From assembly GCA_034399355.1 (NCBI GenBank), contig JAXMMT010000047.1:1-30139 (forward strand): a DNA stretch of 30,139 bases, given 5' to 3'. This DNA is from UBA2279 sp034399355. Lineage in GTDB: Bacteria > Actinomycetota > Coriobacteriia > Anaerosomatales > Anaerosomataceae. The notes beneath the pieces were generated by a model, which saw only the letters and a program-made list of their open reading frames with translations, did not search any database and was not told the origin of the DNA. Every line of letters starts with the position of its first letter. The stretch's first letter is position 1. Made by a program: the position numbers and the translations under genes. This document shows positions 21,774-29,654 of this stretch, in pieces.

Positions 21774-23063
21774 ATGCCGAAGAGGATCGATGCCCTGCGG
21801 TCGGCGGGGCTCCTGCTCGACACCGTTGTCGATTCGATGAGTGACATCGTCTTCGTCCTCGATTCGCAGTGCCGCTATTACGGGATTTGGGGCAGGTGGC
21901 TTGCCGAGCACGATCTCTCAGCTGCCGACTTCATTGGCAAGACGTGCGAAGAGGTCTGGGGCGCAGAGGAAGCGGAGTTCTTCCGCGAGGTCAACGAGCA
22001 AGCCATGAGCGGCGAGACTGTGGTGTTCGAGCGCTGGTTCGACATGCCGTGGGGGCCCGTCTACTACCAGACACGGCTGAGCCCACTCCGCGACGATGAC
22101 TCCATCATCGGTATCTGTGGCATACGTCGCGACATCACTGACCTCAAGCAGGCCGAGGACGTGATTCGTCGCGAGCGAGAGTATGCGCAACACGTGATCG
22201 ACTCGGCGAACGTCATGATCGTGGGCCTGGACGGTGAGGGAATCGTGCGGCTGTTCAACAACGCTGCCGAGGAGATCACCGGCTACCGCCATGACGAGAT
22301 CATCGGGAAGAGCTGGTTCGAGACCATCTGCCCGGCCGAGCGGTTCCCCGCGGTCCTTGGCGCCTTCCGGAATCTGTATCAGCGCACCGAAGACGACGTG
22401 CGCCCGCACGCGTTCAGGCGCTGCTCTGAGTCGCCCATACTCACGAAGTCCGGGGAGGAGCATCTCATCTCGTGGATGGAGAGCGAGGTGCCCGAAGCAG
22501 ACAGGAAGTTCGATGTCGTGTGCTTCGGCATCGACGTCACCGAGAACCGGCAGCATCAGCAGCAACTCGAGCACCTGGCCACACACGACCCGCTGACGGA
22601 CCTGCCCAACCGTCGATCATTCGAACGCGCTCTCAGCCGGGCGGTAGCGCGGGCCCATCGAGGCACGTGCTCGGCCGTGCTCTTCATCGACGTCGACGAC
22701 TTCAAGCTCTGTAATGACGAACATGGGCATGCGTTCGGAGATGCTGTTCTGAGTGAGATCGCGCGTGCGCTCGAGGGGCGAGTGCGCGAGCCCGACGTCG
22801 TTGCCCGCATCGGCGGCGATGAGTTCGCCACGCTTCTGGAGGGCGCGAGTGTCGCCGAGGCCGTAGCAGTAGCCGAGCGCATGCGCTCCGACGTGCAGTC
22901 GATGGCCGCCCGCCGGGGCATCAGTCTCGACCTCAGCATCGGCGTCATGGGTATGGATGAGGCGACGGACTACGAGCGCGTGCTCACGGGTGCGGACACC
23001 GCGATGTATGCGTCGAAACGCACCGACGCTGGTGTCATCGTCTACGAACCTGAGTCCACCTGA
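21774..23063 (+). CDS. PAS-PAS-GGDEF diguanylate cyclase
   Basis: This 429-residue soluble protein makes the second messenger c-di-GMP from GTP. Two PAS domains occupy about 12-128 and 134-265; each ends in a PAC-like segment (GICGIRRDITDLKQAE and CFGIDVTENRQ). The GGDEF domain (about 262-427) begins LATHDPLTDLPNRRSFE and has the active-site motif GGDEF at 347-351. The inhibitory I-site R338-x2-D341 (REPD) lies exactly five residues before GGDEF, so product feedback inhibition is expected. No EAL domain is present. GGGGG lies six bases before the ATG. It is divergent from the phosphatase gene across 132 bases, in which no clear promoter pair was found. Confidence 0.95.
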   Translation: MPKRIDALRSAGLLLDTVVDSMSDIVFVLDSQCRYYGIWGRWLAEHDLSAADFIGKTCEEVWGAEEAEFFREVNEQAMSGETVVFERWFDMPWGPVYYQTRLSPLRDDDSIIGICGIRRDITDLKQAEDVIRREREYAQHVIDSANVMIVGLDGEGIVRLFNNAAEEITGYRHDEIIGKSWFETICPAERFPAVLGAFRNLYQRTEDDVRPHAFRRCSESPILTKSGEEHLISWMESEVPEADRKFDVVCFGIDVTENRQHQQQLEHLATHDPLTDLPNRRSFERALSRAVARAHRGTCSAVLFIDVDDFKLCNDEHGHAFGDAVLSEIARALEGRVREPDVVARIGGDEFATLLEGASVAEAVAVAERMRSDVQSMAARRGISLDLSIGVMGMDEATDYERVLTGADTAMYASKRTDAGVIVYEPEST

Positions 23064-23153
23064 CGACTCTCCGACATCGTCGCAGCCTGCGGTGAGCGAC
23101 TTTGTGGACGTGTTCTCCGCAGCCGCAACCGAGGGTAGATGCTGAGGTGCGCG

Positions 23154-24113
23154 TTAGGGCACGATCCGCGTCCCTGCTCTGCCCGCGAGTGCGTCTTCCA
23201 GTGAGCCCACGGCGCAGATGATCGCATCGCGTCCGCACGTGCGCGCAAAGTGCGCGCAGGCTTCGATCTTCGGCCGGATGCTGCCCTTCGCAAGCTCGTC
23301 TCCTGCCAGCAGCTCGTCGGCTTCGGTGATGGTCAGCCGCTCCAGCGCGCGCTGTTGGGGCGTGCCATAGCCGGTGTAGACCTGCGCTTCCTCCATGAGG
23401 ATGATGAGGATCTCGGCGCCGATCTCGCAGGCGAGCAGCGCTGAGGCCCAGTCCTTGTCGATGACCGCGTCCACGCCTTCCAGCGTGCCGTCCTTGTGCT
23501 CGAGTACCGGCACGCCCCCGCCACCCGCAGCAATGACGATGTCGCCCTCTCCGGCCATGCGTCCGATGGTCTCCGCTTCCACGATGCGCCGGGGTCGCGG
23601 GGAGGCGACGACGCGACGCCAGCCGCGGCCGCCCTCCTCGGCGAATGTCCAGCCTTCCGCCGCAGTCAGGCGAGCCGCACTCTCCGCGTCGAAGTACGGG
23701 CCGATGGGCTTGGCGGGGGAGCCGAACGCCGGGTCGTCGGCGTCTACCACGCACTGCGTGATGACCGAGACGACCGGCCGCGTCACGTGGGTGAGGCGTA
23801 GCTGGTTGTGGAGGCTCATCTGCAGCATCAGGCCGATGCCGCCCTCGCTGTCGGCTACCGCGATGTAGAGCGGCATCGGCGGCACGAGGTCGCGTGCCGC
23901 CTCGTTGCGGAGCATGATGTTGCCCACGACCGGGCCGTTGCCGTGCGTCAGCACGAGGCGATCACCTGCTGCGGCGAGCGCGGTGATGTGGCGCATCGAG
24001 GCGTCGGCGCGTTCGAACTGCGTCGTGATCGTGCCGTCGTCGTTGCGCCGCAGGATGGCGTTTCCGCCGAGCGCGATGACGAGCGTGCGTGGCGCTTCAG
24101 GCATGTCAGTCAT
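23154..24113 (-). CDS. arcC: Carbamate kinase
   Basis: This 319-residue enzyme converts ADP and carbamoyl phosphate to ATP, ammonia and carbon dioxide, usually as the last energy-yielding step of arginine, purine or allantoin/oxalurate breakdown. The amino-acid kinase motifs are intact: ALGGNAIL, THGNGPVVGN, AAGGGGVPV, the VIDKDWASALLA block and GSIRPKIEA. Its ATG at 24113 overlaps the stop of the upstream GTPase gene by one base, so the two are coupled. No arginine deiminase or ornithine carbamoyltransferase gene is in the window, so the source of carbamoyl phosphate is not shown. Confidence 0.95.
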   Translation of the reverse strand: MTDMPEAPRTLVIALGGNAILRRNDDGTITTQFERADASMRHITALAAAGDRLVLTHGNGPVVGNIMLRNEAARDLVPPMPLYIAVADSEGGIGLMLQMSLHNQLRLTHVTRPVVSVITQCVVDADDPAFGSPAKPIGPYFDAESAARLTAAEGWTFAEEGGRGWRRVVASPRPRRIVEAETIGRMAGEGDIVIAAGGGGVPVLEHKDGTLEGVDAVIDKDWASALLACEIGAEILIILMEEAQVYTGYGTPQQRALERLTITEADELLAGDELAKGSIRPKIEACAHFARTCGRDAIICAVGSLEDALAGRAGTRIVP

Positions 24114-25453
24114 CAGCGGTCACCAAGAAGTCCGTGCTGGCCGAGGAAGGCTTCCACGATGTCGGCGATGCCCGGCTCGCTCGCGTCGGCCACACGGTAG
24201 GTCACGCGCACACTTGGCTGCCCGATCTTCACGAGGCGGGAGAGGTCGATCGGCGTGGCGACTACGACGACGTCGCAGTCGGCTGCGGCGATGGTTGCTT
24301 CGAGGTCGGCGAGTTGCTGTGCCGAGTAGCCGGCGGCCGGGAGCACCTCGGTGAGATGCGGGTACGCGGCGAGCGTCGCAGCGATGGTGCCCACTGCGGC
24401 GGGTCGCGGGTCGACGAGCTCGGCAGCTCCGGCGTCGCGCGCTGCGATGGCGCCCGCGCCGTAGCTCATGCCGCCGTGAGTGACCGTGGGGCCGTCCTCG
24501 ATGACGAGCACGCGCTTGCCACGCACCGCGTCGGGGTCGGCCAGCTCGATGAGCGAGTCCGTCAATACGACGATGGCCGAGTGGTTCTGCTCGGCAGCCG
24601 TCTTCTTCAGCTGCTCGACGATCTTGGGATCGGCGGTGTTCACCTTGTTGATGACGAGTACATCGGCACGCTTGAGGTTGGATTCGCCGGGATAGTACAG
24701 CAACTCGTGACCCGGACGATGCGGGTCGAGCGCAACGATCTCGAGGTCTGGTACGTAAAACGGCATGTCGTTGTTGCCGCCGTCCCAGATGATGACGTCG
24801 GCCTCCTTCTCGGCCTGCCGCAGGATCGACTCGTAGTCGACGCCCGCGTACACTACGATGCCTGCCTGCACGAGGTGTTCGTACTCCTCGCGTTCCTCGA
24901 TGGTCACGCCGAGCGCGTCGAGGTCCTCGATGGTGGCGTAGCGCTCGACGCGCATCTTGAGGAGGTCGCGGTAGGGCATGGGGTGGCGTACATCGACAGC
25001 AGTGATGCCATGGGTGCGCAGCGTCTCGATGACGAGCTTGCTGATGCCCGACTTGCCCACGCCAGTGCGCACGGCACACACGGAGATGACCGGCTTGGTA
25101 GACTTCACCATCGTCGGCTCCGCGCCGAGCAGCACGAACTCGGCTCCCTCGGCAATCACTGTCGAGGCCTTGTGCATGACGTCGACGTGTGCGATGTCGC
25201 TGTAGGCGAACACGACGCGCTTGACGCCGCGGTCGCGGATGAGCGACACGAGTTCAGCCTCGGGCACGATTGGAATGCCGTCAGGGTAGAGCGGGCCGGC
25301 GATGTCGGGCGGGAAGGCGCGGTCGTCGATGCCCGGGATCTGTGTAGCGGTGAACGCGATGACCTCGGTTGCAGGGTCGTCGCGGTATACGAGCTGGAAA
25401 TCGTGGAAGTCACGTCCGGCGGCACCCATGATCACGGTCTTCACGCGCTCCAT
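24113..25453 (-). CDS. Cyclic 2,3-diphosphoglycerate synthetase-like GTPase
   Basis: This 446-residue P-loop protein resembles bacterial proteins annotated as cyclic 2,3-diphosphoglycerate synthetase or predicted GTPase. An N-terminal Rossmann-like part (VKTVIMGAAGRDFHDF, KRVVFAYSDIAHVDVMHKA) precedes a Walker A loop at about 129-135 (RTGVGKSG). Later motifs are DVIIWDGGNNDMPF (Walker B-like), LVINKVNTAD (N-K-x-D-like base recognition, here N-K-V-N) and VIEDGPTVTHGGMSYGAGA. AGGAGG lies six bases before ATG 25453. Cyclic 2,3-diphosphoglycerate itself is known as a solute of methanogens; making it in this organism is unproven. Coupling to carbamate kinase suggests a link to nitrogen or carbamoyl phosphate metabolism. 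Confidence 0.85.
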   Translation of the reverse strand: MERVKTVIMGAAGRDFHDFQLVYRDDPATEVIAFTATQIPGIDDRAFPPDIAGPLYPDGIPIVPEAELVSLIRDRGVKRVVFAYSDIAHVDVMHKASTVIAEGAEFVLLGAEPTMVKSTKPVISVCAVRTGVGKSGISKLVIETLRTHGITAVDVRHPMPYRDLLKMRVERYATIEDLDALGVTIEEREEYEHLVQAGIVVYAGVDYESILRQAEKEADVIIWDGGNNDMPFYVPDLEIVALDPHRPGHELLYYPGESNLKRADVLVINKVNTADPKIVEQLKKTAAEQNHSAIVVLTDSLIELADPDAVRGKRVLVIEDGPTVTHGGMSYGAGAIAARDAGAAELVDPRPAAVGTIAATLAAYPHLTEVLPAAGYSAQQLADLEATIAAADCDVVVVATPIDLSRLVKIGQPSVRVTYRVADASEPGIADIVEAFLGQHGLLGDR

Positions 25454-25477
25454 ACTTGTTCCTCCTGGTTTCGTCGT

Positions 25478-26257
25478 TCAGAGCTGGCCAGCCACGTCCG
25501 ATGGGAAGCGTGGATCGTCCTCGGGCTCGATGCCTGTACCGCAGTCGAACGTCTCCCAGCCGGCGCCGTCAGGACGCCAGCGCATATAGACGGTGATCGC
25601 GTCGACCAATGCAGTCTTGTGCGCAACGACGCATGACGCCCACCACTCGTGCGCGGCAGTTCGCGTCAGCCTCAGCGTGCCAGTTTCCAGTACGCTACGC
25701 GGGAAGCTGCCGACTGACGCTGCTGTGGCCACCGCATGAGTACGCGCGAGGTCCTCGAGCGTCGTGCGTGCGTGCTGCCATTCGATACTGCCGAGAAGCT
25801 CCGCAGACATCCCTGGGAACCACGCCGGGTCGAAGGTCGGTGTGCCGTCGAATGCATCTGCCGAGAAGGTGACGACCCACGTGTCGCCCTTGCGGACGAG
25901 CGCGAGCACGGTCCGCGAGCCGGTGAGCGCCGGTGGCACTTCGACATCCATGACCGCCGAGCCGTTCTCGGTCTTCAGCTGGTGCACGGTGAGCTCGCTA
26001 GTGACGCGCAGGTACTCTTTGGCGCCCTGCACGATCGCAGTGTAGATTGCACCGTCGGGCTCAGGGGAGTAGACGCCGGTGGGAGCCGACTCTTCTGAGG
26101 GAGCCGTGCTCGTCGGTTCGATCACCGTTGCGGTCGCGTTCACGGAGTGCGTCGTCTCCTCGGGAGCCGCAGGCGCGTTGTTGCGCTTGCAGCCAGAAAG
26201 GCTGATGAACACTATTATGCAGAACGCTACCACTATTATGCGTTGCATGCTGCTCAT
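25478..26257 (-). CDS. Putative lipoprotein
   Basis: This 259-residue protein has a lipoprotein signal peptide: basic start, hydrophobic stretch (IIVVAFCIIVFI) and lipobox LSGC with the lipidated Cys23. A Thr/Ser/Pro/Glu-rich linker follows (about 27-60), then a globular domain rich in strands (SAVMDVEVPPALTG, DTWVVTFSADAF, GTLRLTRTAAHEWWASCVV, ALVDAITVYMRW). No known domain was recognised. ATG 26257 is used; ATG 26248 would also give a normal signal peptide, and neither has a strong ribosome binding site. It lies 24 bases upstream of the GTPase gene on the same strand, so the three genes to 23154 look like one operon. Confidence 0.8.
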   Translation of the reverse strand: MSSMQRIIVVAFCIIVFISLSGCKRNNAPAAPEETTHSVNATATVIEPTSTAPSEESAPTGVYSPEPDGAIYTAIVQGAKEYLRVTSELTVHQLKTENGSAVMDVEVPPALTGSRTVLALVRKGDTWVVTFSADAFDGTPTFDPAWFPGMSAELLGSIEWQHARTTLEDLARTHAVATAASVGSFPRSVLETGTLRLTRTAAHEWWASCVVAHKTALVDAITVYMRWRPDGAGWETFDCGTGIEPEDDPRFPSDVAGQL

Positions 26258-26342
26258 TTCTAGAAGAGGACGCTTCTTAGAATACCCCCTCGCGCGCAGG
26301 TGTGGCACTATGGCACAACACGTACGACACGAGGGAGCATGC

Positions 26343-26654
26343 ATGGACGTCGTCGCCGTGGTCGCTGCCGGCGTCGCAGGACTAGCGACGGGCATCTGGA
26401 GCGGGCTCAAACTAGGTGAACGGGTCAGAGATGAGCGCCCCTGGAAGTACTGGGTTCTCAATGGCGCCGCCATGGTTGCGAGCCTGTTCGCGCTCCTGCT
26501 GGCGGGCTTCACGCGTCAGATCTGGGTGTGGTCCGCCGTCCTGAGCGTGTTTGCGGGTCTCCTCACGGGCCTCAAGTACGGCTATGGCAAAAGCGTTGGC
26601 CTGTGGCGCGCACACGACCGCTTCATGCACATCGACAAGGAGCTTCGGGACTGA
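26343..26654 (+). CDS. Small hypothetical membrane protein
   Basis: This 103-residue protein has three predicted membrane helices (about 3-21, 39-59 and 62-84), a short charged loop between the first two (LGERVRDERPWKYW) and a basic C-terminal tail. No family was recognised. GAGGGAG five bases before ATG 26343 supports this start over an in-frame ATG at 26310. It is divergent from the lipoprotein gene; a TAGAAT at 26278-26283 in the gap could be its -10, without a good -35. Confidence 0.65.
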   Translation: MDVVAVVAAGVAGLATGIWSGLKLGERVRDERPWKYWVLNGAAMVASLFALLLAGFTRQIWVWSAVLSVFAGLLTGLKYGYGKSVGLWRAHDRFMHIDKELRD

Positions 26655-26705
26655 CCTCGGCCAAGCTGATAGGTCGCACTAGGCGCATCCAGCCAAGTAC
26701 GAGCG

Positions 26706-26749
26706 GTTCACAAGAGCACTACCCTGCCTTCACACGGCATTCACACCTG
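26706..26749 (+). promoter_or_regulatory. Array of 11-bp direct repeats (PHO-box-like operator)
   Basis: Four consecutive 11-base units begin at 26706 (GTTCACAAGAG), 26717 (CACTACCCTGC), 26728 (CTTCACACGGC) and 26739 (ATTCACACCTG). Three of the four share TTCACA, and the second is degenerate. This 11-base period with a conserved heptamer is the known layout of sites for OmpR/PhoB-family response regulators, and TTCAC matches the Streptomyces PHO box (GTTCACC). The array ends where a -35 should be and is followed by GATACT at 26755-26760, a fair -10. Activator control of the secreted-protein gene is inferred. Confidence 0.5.
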
Positions 26750-26806
26750 CTGGCGATACTCATATCAGTAAGCAAGCAAGAGTAACTCCAGCAGGAGGTG
26801 TCACTG

Positions 26807-27340
26807 ATGAAGAAAAGCAAGTCTCTCGTACTGGTCACAGCCGGTCTGGTCGCCGGTCTTGTACTCGGCAGTGTGAGCTTGGCCGCTGCGGCTCCTGCCG
26901 ACTACGCGCCCACCAACGGTGTTGCGGCGTGCGGTCTGCAGATCGGGCAGTCGCTGCGCGACGCAGGTGGCCGACTGATCGACATCCTGGCCGACCTCAC
27001 CGGTCTGTCCACGGACGAGATCGCTGCCGAGCGTGCAGACGGCAAGTCGATCGCGACCATCGCCGAGGAGAACGGTATCGATTCAGGCGCTGTGGTCGGC
27101 GAAGCTCTCTCGCTTCGCGAGGAGCTGCTGAACGAGCGCGTGGCCGACGGTACGCTCACCCAGGAGCAGGCGGACGCCATGCTCGCGCAGATGACCGAGC
27201 GCCTTGATGAGCGCGTGGACACGACAGAAGTCGGTCCTCCCAGCTGGTCCGGCGGTCAGGGCATGAAGGGCCAGGGCACTGGTGGCCAGGGTATGCGCGG
27301 CCAAGGTGCGGGCACCGGCGTCTGTATCGCGACCCAGTAG
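26807..27340 (+). CDS. Secreted protein with DUF2680-like helical segments and Gly-rich tail
   Basis: This 177-residue protein has a Sec signal peptide (basic start, hydrophobic 8-28, AAAA cleavage region). The middle carries helical segments like those of DUF2680-type secreted proteins: LADLTGLSTDEIAAERADGK, SIATIAEENGID and ADGTLTQEQADAMLAQM. The C-terminal 35 residues are Gly/Gln-rich with repeated GGQGM(K/R)GQG. Two cysteines remain after cleavage (42 and 173) and could pair. AGGAGG precedes ATG 26807 by eight bases; a GTG at 26798 overlaps that site and is not used. Function is unknown. Operator-like repeats lie upstream and a strong terminator downstream, so this is a single-gene unit. 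Confidence 0.8.
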   Translation: MKKSKSLVLVTAGLVAGLVLGSVSLAAAAPADYAPTNGVAACGLQIGQSLRDAGGRLIDILADLTGLSTDEIAAERADGKSIATIAEENGIDSGAVVGEALSLREELLNERVADGTLTQEQADAMLAQMTERLDERVDTTEVGPPSWSGGQGMKGQGTGGQGMRGQGAGTGVCIATQ

Positions 27341-27363
27341 CCACACAGGTTCTGAGGATTCAG

Positions 27364-27392
27364 GGAGTCGGTCTTCGGACCGGCTCCTTTTT
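27364..27392 (+). terminator. Rho-independent terminator
   Basis: GGAGTCGGTC and GACCGGCTCC form a ten-pair stem (one G-T pair) closed by the stable loop TTCG and followed by five T residues. It lies 24 bases after the stop codon of the secreted-protein gene. Confidence 0.93.
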
Positions 27393-27510
27393 CTCGTTCC
27401 CGAAAGCGCATCGCGGGCGCGTACGTGCCCCGTTGCTGGTGTACCATGCGAAGGGGAGTTCGAATTGCGCCGACAAACATGCCAGCGCGCAACCATAAGG
27501 AGGCCGTTGA

Positions 27511-28311
27511 ATGGCCGATGAAGCACACTCACTCGCCGTACTCGTAGATTTCGAGAACCTCGCGTTGGGCCTCGAGAGGCCCAACGGGACGCGTTCGCGT
27601 GGATCCGTCAAGCCCAAGAAGGCCCCTGAGAAGGTCGAGATCAAGCTGATCCTCGAGCGTCTCGTTGAGAAGGGGAAGGTCATCGTCAAGCGGGCGTACG
27701 CCGACTGGGGCCGCTTCTCTTCGTATCGCGAGACCATGCACGACGCCGGAGTTCAGATGATGGAGATCCCTGAGCGCGGCATAACGGGCAAGAATCACGC
27801 GGACATCCAGCTGTGCGTCGATGCGATGGACCTGTGCTGGTCCAAGGAGCACATCGACACCTTCGTCATCGTCTCCGGGGACAGCGATTTCACGCCGCTC
27901 GTCTCCAAGCTCAAGGAGAACGGCAAGACCGTCATCGGTCTCGGCACGAAGGACTCCACAAGCGATCTTCTCGCTGCGAGCTGCGACGAGTTCATCTACT
28001 ACGAGGATATCGTCAAGGGTCCGGGTTCTCCGGGCGTGTCGATGACCGAGATAACACAGAAGAAGCGACCGGCGATGCAGCTTCTGGTGGAATCGATCCA
28101 GGCGCTCCAGCGTGAGAACAAAGACATCATGTACTCGTCGATGGTGAAAGACACCATGAAGCGCAAGCAACCGCAGTTTGCCGAGGCAAGCTTCGGCTAC
28201 CGCTCTTTCTCCGAGCTGCTTCAGGATGCCGAGCGCGCGGGTATCGTCACGCTGCGCACCGACCAACGCTCCGGCACGTGGGTCGTCGTCGGGTTCGCGG
28301 AGAAGAAGTGA
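27511..28311 (+). CDS. NYN domain protein with C-terminal OST-HTH/LOTUS domain
   Basis: This 266-residue protein joins a NYN (PIN-like, LabA-type) domain to an OST-HTH/LOTUS-type winged helix. NYN acidic residues appear as Asp13 (LVDFENLA), Asp98 and Asp104 (NHADIQLCVDAMD) and Asp124/Asp126 (VSGDSDFTPLV), which would bind metal for RNA cleavage. The LOTUS region (about 185-262) includes RPAMQLLVESIQAL, YSSMVKDTMKRKQPQFAEASFGY and FSELLQDAERAGIV. LOTUS domains bind RNA, some of them G-quadruplex RNA. A role in RNA turnover is likely but unproven. AAGGAGG lies seven bases before ATG 27511. The next gene starts 31 bases downstream. Confidence 0.9.
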   Translation: MADEAHSLAVLVDFENLALGLERPNGTRSRGSVKPKKAPEKVEIKLILERLVEKGKVIVKRAYADWGRFSSYRETMHDAGVQMMEIPERGITGKNHADIQLCVDAMDLCWSKEHIDTFVIVSGDSDFTPLVSKLKENGKTVIGLGTKDSTSDLLAASCDEFIYYEDIVKGPGSPGVSMTEITQKKRPAMQLLVESIQALQRENKDIMYSSMVKDTMKRKQPQFAEASFGYRSFSELLQDAERAGIVTLRTDQRSGTWVVVGFAEKK

Positions 28312-28342
28312 CCTCAGCGCACGGATCGGAGTGTAGGTAGTC

Positions 28343-29653
28343 GTGCGCATCGCGTACTTCACCGATTGCTATCTGCCTGAGATCAACGGCGTCGTCACGA
28401 GCATCGAGTCGCATACGCGCCTGCTTGCCGAGCGGGGCCACGAGATTCTCATCATCTGCCCCAAGTACGCCAAGCCATTCGTTGACGACCGACCCGGTAT
28501 CGCCGTGGCGCGCTACCCGTCATTCAGCTTCATCACCAACAAAGCGACGCGCGTGGCGCTGCCGTCCACGGTCTCGCTCGTGCAGCGGCTGCGTCGTTTC
28601 GATCCCGACATCGTGCACGTCCAGACGCCGCTTTCCATGGGCGTCATCGGTCTGCTTGCCACCAAGATGCTGCGTCTGCCCAATGTGCAGACCTACCACA
28701 CCTACATCCCGGACTTCATGCGCTACATAGAGCCGGCGCGGATTCTGCGTCTCGACGGGCTCTCCGAGCGCGTGACGAACTCCTACATCTTCGAGCGTTG
28801 GATCGAGTCGGGCATGTGGCGACGCATCGTACGCTCGCGTGACTTCCTCGAAGAGCATACCGACGAGCTGCTCGGCGAACTACTCGGCATCTCTATGGAA
28901 GTGGCCGAGGAGGATCGCCACGAGTTCACCACGCGTTTTGCCTGGCGCTTCACGCGCGCGATCTACAACCGCGCCGATCTCGTCATCACGCCGTCGTCCA
29001 CACTCAAGCGTGAACTCATGCGCCACGGGGTGACGGTGCCGGTCGACCACCTCAGCAATGGACTCGACCTCGGCCTCGTTGCTCCCAAGGAGACGTGGGC
29101 GCCGCAGCGCCGCATGCTGCATGCGGGACGTCTCGGCTTCGAGAAGAACATCGACGTCGTACTCAAGGCGTTCGCACGGGTGAGTGCCCAGATGCCGGGC
29201 TGGGAGCTGCACATCGCTGGTGACGGGCCCGCGCGCGAGTCGCTCGAGCGGCTGGCTGAGCGCCTCGGTATGGGGGACGTCGTTCGCTTCCTCGGCTTTG
29301 TGGATCGCTCGGCACTGGCGGCGGCCTATCGCGACTACGACGTGTTCGTGACCGCCAGCACCATCGAGACCCAAGGCATCGTGCTGCTCGAATCGATGGC
29401 AGCCGGGCTTCCGGTGATCGGGGTACGCGCGCTGGCCATCCCCGAGCTCGTGCACGCGGGTCGCAACGGCATCATCGTGCCCCCGGGTGACGTGCAGTCC
29501 ATGGCCGAGGCGATGCGACGGCTCTCTGCCGATGACGGCTTGCGCGAGCGCTTCGGCCGCACCTCGCGCGAAGACGTGGTGCGTCACGACCTTTCAGCAG
29601 TGGTCACCCAGCTCGAGGCACTCTACCGGCAGACCATCGCGGCGAGGGGCTGA
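28343..29653 (+). CDS. GT4 family glycosyltransferase
   Basis: This 436-residue retaining glycosyltransferase has a GT-B fold. The N-terminal domain opens with MRIAYFTDCYLPEINGVVTSI, the glycine-rich acceptor loop typical of diacylglycerol glucosyl- and mannosyltransferases. The C-terminal domain has AGRLGFEKNIDVVLKAF, the nucleotide-sugar site AGDGPARESL, and the E342-x7-E350 motif (ETQGIVLLE). An acidic helical stretch at about 165-195 lies between the domains. It probably glycosylates diacylglycerol or a related lipid at the membrane; the exact sugar is unknown. The start is GTG 28343; the ribosome binding site (GTAGGTAG) is weak. Confidence 0.88.
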   Translation: MRIAYFTDCYLPEINGVVTSIESHTRLLAERGHEILIICPKYAKPFVDDRPGIAVARYPSFSFITNKATRVALPSTVSLVQRLRRFDPDIVHVQTPLSMGVIGLLATKMLRLPNVQTYHTYIPDFMRYIEPARILRLDGLSERVTNSYIFERWIESGMWRRIVRSRDFLEEHTDELLGELLGISMEVAEEDRHEFTTRFAWRFTRAIYNRADLVITPSSTLKRELMRHGVTVPVDHLSNGLDLGLVAPKETWAPQRRMLHAGRLGFEKNIDVVLKAFARVSAQMPGWELHIAGDGPARESLERLAERLGMGDVVRFLGFVDRSALAAAYRDYDVFVTASTIETQGIVLLESMAAGLPVIGVRALAIPELVHAGRNGIIVPPGDVQSMAEAMRRLSADDGLRERFGRTSREDVVRHDLSAVVTQLEALYRQTIAARG

Positions 29654-29654
29654 C

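Noticed and set aside
23084..23130. Inverted repeat CTGCGG/CCGCAG in the gap between the GGDEF and carbamate kinase genes, as a possible bidirectional terminator
   Set aside because: The stem is only six pairs, the loop is about 25 bases and there is no T run on either strand.
26210..26241. Direct repeat CACTATTATGC, two copies 21 bases apart
   Set aside because: Both copies lie inside the lipoprotein signal peptide and encode similar Ile-Ile-Val stretches, so the repeat is explained by hydrophobic coding sequence.
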